Source: Zhengitettix transpicula (taxonomy: Eukaryota > Arthropoda > Insecta > Orthoptera > Tetrigidae). From it: a DNA stretch of 64,000 nucleotides. The notes beneath the pieces were generated by a model, which was given only the letters and a program-made list of their open reading frames with translations, had not been told where the DNA came from and made no database searches. Made by a program: the position numbers and the translations under genes. Positions 21,620 to 33,890 of this stretch are shown here, in pieces. The stretch covers positions 24,779,501-24,843,500 of the forward strand of contig CM073595.1 in the NCBI GenBank assembly GCA_037074705.1. Reading direction: 5' to 3'. Within the stretch, counting starts at the first letter, position 1. Each line of letters begins with the position of its first letter.

Positions 21620-22014
21620 AAATCTCTAGTTCGTCTCATAGTCGAGTATAGTGCAAGTTGTTGAGATCCTTATAAAACAACACATAGAAGGCCTAGAAAA
21701 ACTTCAGAAGGGGGCAGCAAAATTTGTAATACGGGGACCTGGTGATGGACGAGAGAAGGTCTGGAAATTAGGGTGGAATCTTTGGCAACCAGACGGAAAA
21801 AAGGTAGACTTTGCGGTCTCTTTAAGTCATATACGTGTAACGAAGCGTGGAAAGACATACGGGAATGAAATAGAAAAACCAACATACATTGGCAGAAGTG
21901 GTTACAAATTTAAAATCAAAACGCGACCGCAAAAAACAGACGTAGGGAAATTCTGATTCTTAAACAGATCGATAGGAGATTGGAACAATTTACCTGTAGC
22001 ATTAAGAATAATAT
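21620..22014 (+). pseudogene. LINE ORF2 C-terminal relic
   Basis: One frame from about 21620 reads KSLVRLIVEYSASC, then TGA where tryptophan is expected, then DPYK. After a frame change it continues HIEGLEKLQKGAAKFVIRG, RPQKTDVGKF, another TGA, and FLNRSIGDWNNLPVAL. These are the conserved C-terminal motifs of many arthropod non-LTR retrotransposon proteins (the LVRPxLEYxxxVWDPY, LEKVQxRAAKFV and DVGKxSFxNRxIxDWNxLP patterns). An AT-rich, A-biased tail follows. The fragment is inactive. This LINE differs from the RNase H-bearing one at 8471-10325. Confidence 0.85.
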
Positions 22015-22735
22015 AATATAATAATATAAATAAATTAGGAAGTTAAGTGTATATTGATATTATGTAATATAAAGTTCATGACTATATTTTTCATTAGTGA
22101 AGTCAAGTGCGGAGGGAGTGAACAAATTTTCAGGATATATTTCCAAGACTTATTTTACTATTATTTCTTCTTTCAACATTGTTTTATTTGTTATACTTTC
22201 GTTTATGTATTTGTTTAAGACTGCCACCGGGAACGATCCCATTCGCAGCTGGTAATATACATACATACATACATACAAATAGCTACTGAAAAGCATCAAA
22301 AGGGTCACCGAATCGACCACACCATTACATTTATTCTCCACTATGAGCAATCGCGGCACCCATCTTGTGGACTTTTTTTTATCTATAACTTTTCAATAAA
22401 TTTTTAATCCAATATGGAATATGCTTAGTTCCTAAAAAAATATACGTACAATTTGATTTGTAGATCACTCGAAACAATTTCGTGGATTTTGCCCTGTATT
22501 TCTGGCGTACGTACTTAATTTAAACTCATTCGACAATTATAGACGGATATAAACACTGTGGCAGATGAGCAGTGAACTTAATCACTCGGCTTTGATTTGT
22601 TTATGCGTTTGGCCTTCCAGATGGAAGCGTTTAATCACTGGCCGTAACTAGGTTTGACCATTAGCTGAAAGTAACACAAAATATTTGCTGTTATCGATAT
22701 TAAAACTTAAATAACGCAATGGATATTATATATAT
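22015..22735. other. Non-coding stretch with (CATA)n
   Basis: It contains a short CATA repeat at about 22256-22277. Nothing else is recognised. The minus-strand ORF across it is a by-product of the tetranucleotide run. Confidence 0.55.
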
Positions 22736-23780
22736 TGTAATAATAATTAGAGGAAATTAGATAATTAATAATTGGAAATTTGTAGTAAATTGTTATCGGC
22801 GAGAATATAAACACAACAATGTACAGGCGGGATTTTTCGTGCCGAGCTACGGCCTCCTGTAAGGAGGCAGTCGCGGGCAGATTTTCATCGAGTAAAGAGT
22901 GGCAGGCAAGACTTCATTAAGGGTGGTGTGGCACACAGAATTTCATCGAGTAATGTTTGGACATAGAATTCGATCAAGTAAAGGTCGCAGGATAGTTTTC
23001 AATAAGTAAAGCCACAGTCAGAAATTCAACAAGGAAAGACTGTTATAAATTTAATCGAGAAGGTGTCGATAACATTCTGATTGACCATTAATCACAACAA
23101 GAACTACAATAATTTGCTGGAGAGGGAGAGAGACTTAATGCAGAGGTCCACAGGTGTTGTACGGAGTAATCGTTCCAGTTGATAGATAGAAAAGTTTTGG
23201 ACAGTGATTTTGAAGCGAATTAAATTCTGTGAAATTATAACCTGTTACATGTGAATAGTGTATAGTGTGTCAAAGAGCCCAAAAACGAATGTCTGGTACC
23301 AGTAAAGAAACTGTAAGTAGAGAGATAAATTTTATAAAAGTTATTTATAAACGTTAAATAACGATCAAATCGTCAGATTTCGGATTCACTTTCATATTGT
23401 TGTTTAATTCTAATGTTGTAAAATTTGATTGTTAATTTGAATGTAAAAGACCCAAATAAACGACCCTGAGATGAGAGTATATGAGTTTGTAAAGTAGTAA
23501 GAGCACGAATGTAAATCAATCACGACACGAAAATTTGTTATTTTACTTTAAATAAATTAATTGTTTCTGAGGTTTAAATTTTGTAAATTATTTAACATCC
23601 TTTCATTTTAAATTTTAGTAAAATAAATTCATCCATTAATTAACCATTGATTTACTTAATTTCTTCTGATTGTTACATTTTGGCGTGCCAATGAGAGGCT
23701 AATTAATTGCTTAATTCATTTCATTTATTTGTTTATTACATTATAACCATTTAATTCCTTTAATCCTTTTAATTATTACA
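22736..23780 (+). mobile_element. LTR-like unit, plus strand (about 1045 bp)
   Basis: It starts TGTAATAATAATTAGAGGAA after a TA-rich stretch and ends CTTTTAATTATTACA. AATAAA at 23455-23460 is followed by CGACCCTGAGATGAGAG. TTTGGCGTGCCAATGAGAGG lies about 90 bp before the end and begins TGG, like many primer-binding sites. It is collinear with 258-1253 (shared TTGTTATCGGCGAGAA and GTAAAGGTCGCAGGATAGTT) and with 29323-29997. It is the best-preserved full-length plus-strand copy of this subfamily here. Confidence 0.7.
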
Positions 23781-23804
23781 ATACATTGTATAATATATTA
23801 TACT

Positions 23805-24637
23805 AATCAAATATTAGGCTTTAATTTAATAATCAAAATGATAAGCTTTATTTAAATGAAAAAGATAAATCCAATTTTAACAAACAAAATTTATTTATTA
23901 ATTTGTGGCTTCTAAAATTTACAAATAATTACAATAAAATGACAATCTCTCAAATTCTCAGCGTCTTTACTGGATTTTATGATTTACAGTGAAAATTATT
24001 GAATGATCTTATTAACAACACAGTTTAAAAAATTTATTTCAAAATAATATGCTGATAAATGAAAGAAAAACGAACGAATTCTGACTTTACCTTTTAATTA
24101 GCGTTTACAGATGTCATTAACGTTTTGGTTACTTACGCATTGTTCGGCTGGTACCAGCATTCTTTTAGCGCTTCAAAAGTACACTATATTGCAAAATTTT
24201 TACACAGATTCTAAATTTTTCGCACAGATTCTACACTTATGGAATTTCTATGCTCCCAGGAACTCGGATGATCCTCTCCAAATTGGTCAGCTATCTGATG
24301 ACTGCTTGCTTACAGGAATCATACGAGTTGCAGATTTTTTTACAGTCTTTTCCCGATTTGGATTGAAACTGCAAAGTAGCTCAGTAAAGATATACTTTTA
24401 AATGTCAATTCTTTCGTGGCTGATCTTAGACGTCGACTTCTCTATTTCGCTCCTCGCTGCTGACTGCCAACTGACTATGCTTTTGCGCGCGTAAACGCCA
24501 TTCCGCACCCTCAATAATAGGAACAGAGCTCGCCACTCATTGTCGCTCTGCTCGCTCGCTCTCGCTATAATAAAAACTGTTCGCCAAGAATTTAAAATAT
24601 TTAAAAACAATTAATGGCTTAATTAATTGGTATTACA
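23805..24637 (-). mobile_element. LTR-like unit, minus strand
   Basis: The right end AATTAATTGGTATTACA (to 24637) borders TA-rich sequence. Within it, CTCAGCGTCTTTACTGGATTTTA near 23957 is a diverged complement of the family core, and TGCGCGCGTAAACGCCATTC near 24484 matches the copies at 17972 and 32814. The left border is uncertain, because it lies in TA-rich DNA directly after the preceding unit. The two units are therefore almost back to back. Confidence 0.6.
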
Positions 24638-25627
24638 ATATATATATAATTATTAATTAATTTAAAGTTTTTGAGTCCGTTCTCAATAAATTCAATATTT
24701 AGAAAGTTTGTTGAAGTGTGTGTAGAGAATCTGGGCTGTACTTGAACTGTGTTTATGTAAATAGATATTGACACTACCGTGTATTTGATTCATGGTCGGA
24801 TTTCATGGAGTTACGTGCTGGATATTACCCGAAACGACGAGGCAAATAAAAGGAATAGAAATGAAAGGTTTGATAAGGCAAATTGATGAGTGTAGGAGAG
24901 CCGGACGTGCGATGGGTTGGATTACTGACTTCCGCGAGCGTGGGCAATCTTTTGTTCGCTTCCCGACATTTACATTACTGCTCCATCCGTCTCTCCTGTT
25001 ATTTGATCTAAAGTAAATTATTTGCATTGTGTAAAGAGGGAGGAATGAAGACGGTGCTAAAACCTCGTGATCGAGACGCCGCCGCGAGGCTTAAACACCT
25101 CTCATTTTGCCATTAATTCTTGTGTCGCCTTCAGGCCTCACTCAGTTAATTTAAAAGCAAAGGATCAATGCGGCGCAGTGATCTGTGACCTGAAGGTGAC
25201 AAGAACGTTTCACCCGTTACAACCGAAGAATAAAGCGTCCACAATGTAAGAGAACTGGCATTACCTGGTTCTCCGGGCTTATCGTCTAAAAGACCATACT
25301 ACACCTTACAAAGAGTACTAAATACGTTCTTCAAATACATTTTTATATATTATCCTGCCAAAAACAAGAATAACGAATAAATTCAGTATTAATGACATTC
25401 GTAATTCTTACAAGAATTTTATTATTTAGATTTTTAGGGTATTCCATTGTCTGGGAGTAGAAGACGAGCAAGAAAAAGAACAGAAAAGGCAAATAAAACA
25501 AGAAAAACAGAAAGAAAGAGGCAGATTACAAGAAACAAATTATAAAACTACGATCTCAAAGTCCTTGGGTCATCAAAACATATACGTTATTTACATTCGC
25601 GAAGTGCTTTAACATTTTCTGACCTGT
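24638..25627. other. Non-coding stretch
   Basis: No gene is recognised. The opposed 74-codon ORFs at 24792-25027 lie on complementary strands of the same DNA, and neither has a known motif. Confidence 0.5.
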
Positions 25628-25830
25628 TGTGGTGCAGGGGTCAGCGTGACTGCTTCACATCACAGAGGCCTCGGGTTCGAATAGAGGCAAGGGCATGGAT
25701 GTCTGTGTGCGTGAGATAAACTCTCGTCAAATTAGTCCCTCGACAAGGAAAAATCAGTTCCCATACCGAGTCGCTAATAAACAGAGCTGTTGATGCGACT
25801 GTAAATAAATCAATATAAAAAAAACTACAT
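25628..25830 (+). mobile_element. tRNA-derived SINE
   Basis: TTGTGGTGCAGGGGTCAGCG gives an A box (TGGTGCAGGGG). About 40 bp on, CCTCGGGTTCGAATAGAGG gives a B box (GGTTCGAATAG). This is the pol III promoter spacing of a tRNA head. An unrelated body follows (GTCCCTCGACAAGGAAAAAT, ACCGAGTCGCTAATAAACAG), and it ends in AAATAAATCAATATAAAAAAA, a simple A-rich tail. Length of about 200 bp is normal. It would depend on a LINE for movement. Confidence 0.75.
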
Positions 25831-25909
25831 TTTTTACATCAATCTCTCTATTTTGAGACTTAGTCTCTGGCATCTTAAAGCCCCTGCCTCGCTTTAAAAT
25901 ATCACATAA

Positions 25910-26440
25910 TTAGCTCGGTGCACGGCGTTGCCCGGGTTGTCATAATTAATCTCAGCGGCTTCCATAAACGCGGATTCGACCCTAATTTCGGTTGGTTTCG
26001 CGTGTGTAACGCACCTCCACTTCAATCCCTAATGGGGATCTCGTAGCAAGACCGAAAGGGGTTGAAATTATACGGAAAAATATCCGAGAAAACGCTATCT
26101 CGTTTTCCCCGAAAAACTTTCCACCTCCGTCCATCCCCATCACTGGGCGTTAAACGGCAACTTGAATGTCATAACTAAACTCAGCGACATCCATAACCCC
26201 GGATTCGACACCAATCACTGTAGTTTTCCTCTTATTTTTGTGTAACGCCCATCCATCGACAAGGATGCTTTCCTCCAATACACAAATGGATAGAAATTAT
26301 ACATAAAAAGACATTGGGTGAATCACTATCAATCTCATTGACCCAGAAAAGTATTTATCCGATGCAAATATCGACGTTTGAGCATGTTTGAAAATTTCCA
26401 CCCCAGTCTGTGAGGGTGTAGACGTCTCTCACGCCCCCTC
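25910..26440 (-). mobile_element. CCGCATACA-family element, minus strand; ends suggest Helitron-like
   Basis: The minus-strand 3' end reads CAACCCGGGCAACGCCGTGC then ACCGAGCTAA before T, compatible with the CTRR|T ending of Helitrons. Inside are GTTTATGGAAGCCGCTGAGA, an AACCCCTTTCGGT-type block and CGATATTTGCATCGGATAAA, shared with the plus-strand copies. Two diverged internal units are visible, each with a GCTGAG...CCGGGGTTATGGATGTCGC-type segment. The 5' end merges into C- and AC-rich simple sequence near 26440. Confidence 0.55.
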
Positions 26441-26472
26441 CCCCCCCCAGACACACACACACACACACACAG
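26438..26472. repeat. C-rich run and (AC)n microsatellite
   Basis: A run of C-rich sequence is followed by about 12 AC repeats. Confidence 0.85.
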
Positions 26473-27091
26473 GTTTGTTCCCGATTAGAAAGGAACACGT
26501 ATACGAAAATGTAGCTTATATTTGTTTGAGGAACAGACTTTCACACATACAAAGAGTATATATTTTTATAAGATTTTTGAAGGACAGTATGAAACGTTCG
26601 ATGGTCGTTTCATAAGTAATTTGAACAAAATTGTGGAGGTTGGTGAAAATATATCAGATGTTATAAAATAGACAGCTGTAAATAATTTTCATATACAGGT
26701 AATTAAGAGGAACAGTCACCTTGAATATTATATAAAATATTTTAATAAATTCTGACTTTTGGCCATTATACACTAACTATATTTATATTTAAAGCAAGTA
26801 ACGTAACTTTTATTATTTTTCTTGCAATTGTTTGATGCTTGATCCTCAGTTAACATTTTAACAGTTAAATTTTGGATAATTCAGGGTTCAAGTTTATGAA
26901 GTTTTAAACTGTTTTTTGGCCTACTTTTGTCATCATTATACTAACTACAATAATTCAATCGAAACGTTTGCAGGATGTTTGTTGAAACGAACTAGAATAA
27001 ATTTTATTTTTAGAAAAATGTAAGAACTAAATGTATATAATTATACAAATAAATAGCCACTTAAGAGACAAAAAAAATAACGTTTGTGCAG
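26473..27091. other. AT-rich non-coding stretch
   Basis: No feature is recognised. Confidence 0.5.
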
Positions 27092-27380
27092 CCCTTGTTG
27101 CTTTCGTCAGGTTATTAAAAAATCGCAAGAGCTGAATTATTTACAAATTATCGTGTCATTTGATTTGCAAAATTCTAAGATTCCATATCTCGACATCATA
27201 CTAAATATGACATCACTGCAATTAACGTACAAAATGATTGTTACGCGAACCCCACTTCGTTTTTTTTTTCACTTCACTGCGTTTAACTTCGTTTTGGCTT
27301 TGCTTTTGATTTCGTCACCTGCTTTGTGCGGTTGTGTCGTTCTTGCGGATTCTTTAATCTCCTGACGAAGGAAACAAGGG
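27092..27380. mobile_element. 289-bp element with about 40-bp inverted ends (MITE-like)
   Basis: The left end CCCTTGTTGCTTTCGTCAGG...AATCGCAAGA (27092-27129) is matched in inverse by TCTTGCGGATTCTTTAAT...CCTGACGAAGGAAACAAGGG (ending 27380), with a few mismatches. Size and structure fit a miniature inverted-repeat transposable element. No convincing target duplication was found. A 93-codon ORF with a hydrophobic C-terminal half spans most of it and is probably fortuitous. Confidence 0.65.
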
Positions 27381-28924
27381 TTTAGTATTTTATCTAACAT
27401 TTATTATTGTCTGTTATTTTGCTATTTATTTATATAAAGAGTATATTTTTACGCAGACGTATTATCTTTCTGTTACTAAAAATTATCTGCAGAGTAGAAT
27501 TAAGGAATCGTTAGAGTTTATGTTACATTCTATAAGAAAAGTAATGGTTATAAATTGATGAAAACAAATCGGAGATTCGTAAAAATTGTTTTGTCTGTAT
27601 CATTGACGAGAAAATTAATTATATAGCAAAGTTGAAGACGTGTCGAGCTGATTTTGATGGATTCACGACAACATTCTCACAGACATCAGCTGAAATTTTA
27701 TCCAGTATTCTATTCTATAAAGGAAAGACGAACCAAAAGATAAGGTTCTTTCTTCTTTAGGACACAACGAAGAACCCGACACAATCTCAACGAATACATT
27801 CTAGGCCATCGTTAACAAACTTATAATACAAGAAGCATTCATTTGTAGGATTCTGAAACATCTGATTATTTATTTCCACTCGTATTTTCATACTTTTAAC
27901 TTATTTATTTTTTATTTCACATTTCTGTCATTCATTATCCAATCCATGACATAAGTTAATTTAATTTGGTATAATTTAGTGTTATTTATTTATGATCATT
28001 TTTAACAATAGTATGACGTTCAATATACATTTCTATTCATTTTGTAACTGTGCTTAAAATTAAGCTGCTTATTTACCGGTCTTATTAAACACAGAAGAAA
28101 CATTTTTCCGCCTCCACTGCAGGAGTTTCACAACTGTGTGTGATTTTAAATTCCATATTCGCGTGATGCATTAATTGCAGAAGGATCGTGACCTGTTGCT
28201 AAGTACTCAGGTCTTAAAATACCTACTTACAAGGCCGTAAAATAAACTCCTCATTTCCAGACACAGCCCACATCGTTTCGCTTGTAAAACAGAAAATTGT
28301 CTGGTAAATCCGACAAAAAATGTCCGGTCTCCGTGCAATTCTTTAATTCTCAGAATTTTATAATATGTAACAAATAATTATTCCCGTTGAAAGAAGAATC
28401 TTTCCTCACATCCGTATTTTCCATTTTAACATATTTTTCTGATTTATGAATTATGTATTCTCTTGCCATTTATTTTTCGTATCTGATTGTTTTCTCCATT
28501 ATGTATTTACCTACTTTGTTTATTTAATTGTTGTATTTTATAATATATGTTTGGTATGGCACTTTGTCTCTATAAAAGACTAATAATATAATAATAATAA
28601 TGAAAGAATAAAAATATGTCAAATCAAATAGTAATAAATTATTGATAAATATATATATATATAATATATGTGTAATTATTATGTTATATACATATAACAA
28701 AAATTTTTCAACAATATGACTTGAAATAAATAGTTTTAGCACTTTAAAAATCTATTAAATTACAATGATTTATAAATATTAGGTATTGTTTTTACCATCA
28801 TTCTATGTCTCCTCCAGAACATATAAATCGGGAAAAAGTATGGTACGTACCGTATTTATGTCATGTCAGTAATTTATAAGTCAAGTTATCTCAAAGAAAA
28901 TTAGTTCCACAGATCGTATAATCT
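27381..28924. other. AT-rich non-coding stretch
   Basis: No gene is recognised. The 72-codon minus-strand ORF at 28524-28742 is low-complexity and translates a TA-rich run. Confidence 0.55.
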
Positions 28925-29310
28925 TTCGTATTGTGCTTTTTTTTATCATCATTCGGTGGAGTATTGGTGGATAAAATTAAACTTTTTATTCAATCGCAAC
29001 ATTTCTGCTTTATTTCTTTTACAGAAAAAGGAACTATTTACTTTGGTGTGTAGTATCGTCGCGAAGTAACGTCTCTGTCTCTCGTGTGTGTGCTCTGACG
29101 TAATATTTTTCTTGATGCGCATTAATTTAACACAAAATGATCACACTTTTTAATTATAATTCTTTCCACCTTTCTGCTACAGGTTTATCACAATCACAGT
29201 ACCGTTTATCGTCGTTTGAAGAATATGTGTATCAATTTTTGTTTCAATCTGTCCACGCGTTTAAATGTGTATAGAGATTAACGTAAATACATACATATAT
29301 ACATCCTTTA
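28925..29310 (-). mobile_element. Helitron-like element fragment, minus strand
   Basis: It is collinear with the copy at 42779-43393. Shared segments are CATTCGGTGGAGTATTGG, TTCTGCTTTATTTCTTTTAC, CGAAGTAACGTCTCTGTCTC, TTAATTATAATTCTTTCCAC, CTGTCCACGCGTTTAAATGT and AACGTAAATACATACATATA. The terminal part with the GCCCGGCGTTGC motif is missing. The other end is lost in TA repeats next to the LTR-like unit at 29323, so both ends are truncated. Confidence 0.8.
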
Positions 29311-29322
29311 TTATATATATAT

Positions 29323-29997
29323 TGTAATAATAATTAGAGGCAATTAGATAATTAGTAATTGGAAATTTGTAGTAAATTGCGAGAATATAAACACAACAAT
29401 GTACAGGCGGGCCTTTGTCGGCGAGCGTTTTAAGATCCGGGCTCACGAAGTCAGTCGCGGGCAGATTTTCATCGAGTAAACAGTCTCAGGCAAGATTTCA
29501 TTAAAGAGCCGAAACGAATGCCTGGTAAAACAGTAAAGAAACTGTAAGTAGAGGGAGAAATTTTATAAAAGTTATTTTTAAACGTTAAATAAGGATCAAA
29601 TCGTCAGATTTCGGATTCACGTTCATTTTGTTGTTTAATTCTAATGTTGTAATATTTTATTGTTAATTTTAACGTGAAAAAAGTTTGGTTCTTTATTTAA
29701 AAGACCCAAATAAACGACCCTGAGATGAAAGTATATGAGTTTGTAAAATTGTAAGGGCACGAATGTAAATCAATCACGACAATAAAATTTTGTTATTTTA
29801 CTTTAAATAAATTAATTGTTTCTGAGGTTTAAATTTTGAAAATTATTTAACATCCTTCCTTTTCAAATTTTAATAAAATAAATTCATCTATTAATTAACC
29901 ATTGATTTGATTAATCCTTTTAATTATTACAATCTGGCGTCTTCACGTGAGGCAGAATCATATAATTTCATTTACTTAATTTAAATTGTTTATTACA
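29323..29997 (+). mobile_element. LTR-like unit with internal deletion, plus strand (675 bp)
   Basis: It starts TGTAATAATAATTAGAGGCA directly after a TA run and ends GTTTATTACA before another. It matches 22736-23780 but lacks about 360 bp: ATTTCATTAAAGAGCC joins sequence that is far apart in the longer copy. AATAAA lies at 29709-29714, followed by the GACCCTGAGATGA core. TTAATTATTACA is followed by ATCTGGCGTCTTCACGTGAG near 29940, and a second terminal-like TTTATTACA closes the unit. Confidence 0.7.
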
Positions 29998-30023
29998 ATA
30001 AATATATATATATATATATATAT
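29998..30023. repeat. (TA)n microsatellite shared by two LTR-like units
   Basis: A TA run lies between the unit ending at 29997 and the unit beginning at 30024. Confidence 0.9.
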
Positions 30024-31047
30024 TGTAGTAATTGGTAATTAAGACATTGTTCTAATTGGAAAGTTGGATTGTAGAGGACTCATTATTAGAGGATATAGAG
30101 CGGACGCCGCAACAATTCTGCGAAGCAAAGAAAACATTGTTGAGGTTCTACGCGCTCAAAATCTACGAGACGAACGGACAGTCAGGCAATGAACGGCGAG
30201 GCATAAGGACCAGCAAAGTTTTTGTACAAAAGTTTTAGAGTCAGGCATAGAACAGCGAGGTGTAAAGACCAAAACTTTTCATATTATAAAAAGTTTTGCA
30301 GTCGGGCAGTGGACCGCAAATAGAACAGTTTGATAGCAGTTACAAACATGCATTAAAATATTGAAAACTAAAGCAATCTTCAGTGAGGAAGGAAAGAGTT
30401 AAACTAATGTTGTAATCGGTGGCCGAGCATAAATTCAACCTGCTGGCCATAGACAAACCAAGGAAGTACATTTCCAACTACACGAGATCTGCAAATCCAG
30501 GTTGCAGCAAAGCATCGAGAATCTACTAATTTGTGTTAGACCAATTAACAAAACTATGCCAATTAGAATTTGTTGACATTTAGAATCTGTGAGTACTAGA
30601 ATCAGTGATGTCCCCAAATTTTGTGCACGTAAAACCTAAAATGAGACCTGGGCGGCCGTAAGTAGAAAAACTTTTAAAATCATATTGTAAACCACTTTTA
30701 AAAGATAAAAGTCAGATCGTTCTTTAATTTTAATTCTTTAATTATAACATTTAAATTCAATCTGTAGTGTTATTTCTTCCACAACAAAGTTCGTCTATGT
30801 TTCAGACGCATTAACTTCCATAAAAGCTAAATGTAATTTGATTATTAAATTCACCCATTTATCAAACCCAGTTTAAGACCCTGAGATCCCAAATATTATT
30901 GTGTATTTAAAATTGTTAATAAATTTGTTTAATTGTTTTCCCTTAATAATCTTTTTATGTTCACACCATTGATCTCCCATACAAAAAAAGTAATTTGTGT
31001 TTTTTTAAATTCAGCCATTTGTAGTTATTTTTTTTTTAAATATTACA
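30024..31047 (+). mobile_element. LTR-like unit of a diverged subfamily, plus strand (about 1024 bp)
   Basis: It starts TGTAGTAATTGGTAATTAAG and ends TTTAAATATTACA between two TA runs. AAACCCAGTTTAAGACCCTG (30865-30885) matches the core of the copy at 39074, and AATAAA follows at 30918-30923. CAGTCAGGCAATGAACGGCG (30178) is approximately repeated as GAGTCAGGCATAGAACAGCG (30238) and GCAGTCGGGCAGTGGACCGC (30299), a diverged triplet with a spacing of about 60 bp. ORFs inside are short and unrecognised. Confidence 0.65.
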
Positions 31048-32813
31048 ATATACATATATATATGTATGTGTGTATGTATGTATTCTGACTATTGAGACAA
31101 TTTTTTTTTGGCCACTGTAGTCATGGGAGAATGACCTTACTGTAATAAAAATGTTTGAACTTCAACCTGAATAAGTCACAAAGTATGCGACGAAACGTAG
31201 TTTAATTTTCAAGAAATAAATATATAAATCTACTTGTTTTCAAGTTATCCAGGTGTAAGAATTAAATAATTCTACTTTAATGGCAAATGAGATAAAAAAT
31301 CAAGATTCAAAACTTAACAAATTAAATTAAGAAATATTTTTGGCCGTTATTGATATATAAAAAATATGTTCAGACATACGCCACTGCCTTTTTGTATTTA
31401 GTTCCTTTCAAAGTTTTTACCCAAAAATTTTTTTTCGACTATTATTTGCTACTTTTCTCAGTTTCCCATTTCAAATATTAACTTTCCTTCCTTGTTAATA
31501 TCTTAAATTTATATTCAATTCTTAAAAAATGTTTAAAAAGTTAAAAAAGTTAAAAAATTATATAGGGTGTAAGAAAGTAGCCATTTTCGAGCTCTCTAAT
31601 TGGAAAATATATTAGGTGTTAAATCTCGAACAACGGGCTGTCACAGCTGATGCTTTGATGGCAGATAGGAGGGATATTCTCAACGTATTTTTAAAATAAG
31701 ATAAGGGAATCATATTCTCTACATCTTTGTTTTTATGAGAAATGAGTGTACGACCGACCATTTTGAAGATCTCAGCAGTAGAAGTACTATTAACTACAAT
31801 TTTTTTTTTCAAAAATAACGTAAAATATCTTACATTTGACGAACGATTCGTCTATCTCCAAATTTTGTAATCAAGTACAATATTCGACGCAGTATTTTAT
31901 CCTGTATAATTTATTATTGAACGTTGTTTTCAATAGAATGCTTCATACCGTAGCTATTAGCAGAAAATTGAAAAGAGGCGTGCAATTTCGTGATTATTAG
32001 GCCACAGAAACTTTTCCCAGGGCGTCTGGAAATGGGAAACTTTCGCTACATATACAAGTAGGAAAAAAATAAATAAAATACTCGAACTTTTATATAGCTA
32101 CTGGGCTACATACAATTTGAACGTATGTTTCAATTTACAAAATAACGAAACTTCCATAGGAAATGGTTTGGTTCTACGTAACTCAAAATGTGAAACTTGC
32201 GTTTTAAATTTTTAATTAATTCCTGATAACTGTTGAATGATTAATTTCGATAGGATAATGGCTACTGATCGGACAAGAATGTAAGCAGTAATTTCTTTAC
32301 GAAATTTCGGAGTTTGAAACGAACTTGCGCCCGACGCTACGCTTCAATTATTTCCAATGCGCCTTTTTGCAACTTCAGTGTCATTATTGATCGTTCGGAC
32401 CTTACAATCTCAGATATGTGGAACATGGGGCAGGCGAGGATAACGACCAAATGGAACCTAATCGACTACTAGCGAGGAAAGGTTTTAAGTGAATTGGACG
32501 GATTCCCATGTGCTGAGAAAGAAAGTTGCGTGCATTAGCGAGCTTTTTCTGGAAATGGCATTCCATTCCAATACATTTTAATAAATCCTTGAATTAAATT
32601 CTCAATCAGCTTGAGTAATTGCTGTAAAACAATCCTTGCGATGCAAGTAACATTTGGAATCTTAAACAATATATACGAGTAGAATTCAAAGAGAGGTCGT
32701 TTGTAAAATAAAATGAAACCGTGGCTCTGTCTATTGATTCCATTATTTTATTAATATTTAATTCTCATACATGACATGAACATTACCATATATTTGACAA
32801 TCATTATCTATAT
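31048..32813. other. AT-rich non-coding stretch
   Basis: No gene is recognised. Around 31160-31200, CAACCTGAATAAGTCACAAA followed by GCGACGAAACGTAGTTTAAT resembles a motif found in inverse near 44130. The 66-codon ORF at 31612-31812 (-) has no known motif. Confidence 0.5.
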
Positions 32814-33890
32814 TGTAATAATCACTAATAAATCAAAATTTATAAACTTTACAAACAAAATATTTATTGGCAATAATTTAAACAATTACAAATTTAAATA
32901 TATCTCAGTCTCTCAGCGTCATAACTGGGTTTGATAATGACGAATCATTATATTTATAATCTTATCAACAATTTATAATTAAAGAAAAAGAAAGTTACTT
33001 GTCAATTTAATTAGAACAAAATTTAATTGTGAACGAAGTTAATCTAAAAAGATTGACTCTTATTAACAATTTTAATCAATAAGAAGAGAACGAAATCTGA
33101 CGGCTATATTTTAATCATGTTTACATAATTAGTTGTTTTTATATTGTTACTCACGGCTTCCCAGCATTCCAGGATACCTTTAATTTTTGAAAACACTATT
33201 GCGGGTTTTGCACTGCTTCTAAAACTCACAGATTCTAAATCAATATTTTTATATGTCGACAGGAACCCGGATGATCCACCTTCGTCCTCTCGGTAGTCCT
33301 CTCGCCTTGGGCAAATTCTGCGATTCGTCGTTTGGGTTGTCTTTATTGTTCTGCTAACTCTGGCCGGCTATGTGCACAAAAACTGCTTTTTTTTACTTAG
33401 CACGTTTTGTCGTTATGCTGTAGTGAATGTTTATTTTGTCCTGAGAAATATGTTCAGGGACCAATCAACTCTGTTGAATGCTAATTCTCAATATTTCTCT
33501 GCAAACTGTATTTCATCTTGCCTTCCTGCTAGCTGCTCTATCGTTTCCAATTAACAGTTACTACTTCGACGACGTTCCACTGCAAACTCTATCTCATCAA
33601 ACCTTGCGAACTGTACTTCACCATATCATAATGCGAACTGCACCTCACCAAATCATAATACAAACTGACTCCTCAGTATCTTAATGCGACCTGTACCTGA
33701 CCAAACCTTCCTGCCAACTGACTCCCGTCTCGCAATTTTAGCGCGCATACCATTTTGCGGGCCTTCCGACAAAGGAAACAGTGCTTGGCTTGTCTATTGT
33801 TGTTCTGTTCTGGACCGCCGCCACAAAGGATTTTTCTAACAATTTAGATTTTCAAATTCACAATTAATGTCTTAATTAATTAGCATTACA
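32814..33890 (-). mobile_element. LTR-like unit, minus strand (about 1077 bp)
   Basis: It starts TGTAATAATCACTAATAAAT right after TATCTATAT and ends TTAATTAGCATTACA before ATATAT, with no primer-site-like flank, so it looks like a simple solo LTR. CTCAGCGTCATAACTGGGTTTG near 32918 is the complement of the family core. TTTAGCGCGCATACCATTTTG near 33738 and TTCCGACAAAGGAAAC match the other minus-strand units. A tract near 33560-33720 repeats AACTGxAxxTCxxCAxAxC-type phrases. The small ORFs are by-products. Confidence 0.68.

Noticed and set aside
27084..27365. 93-codon ORF with hydrophobic C-terminal half as a secreted or membrane protein
   Set aside because: It coincides almost exactly with a 289-bp element with inverted ends, so the open frame is probably fortuitous.
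33372..33684. Overlapping ORFs within the minus-strand LTR-like unit
   Set aside because: They lie in a repeated CTGxACxTCACCA-type tract of the unit and have no domain.
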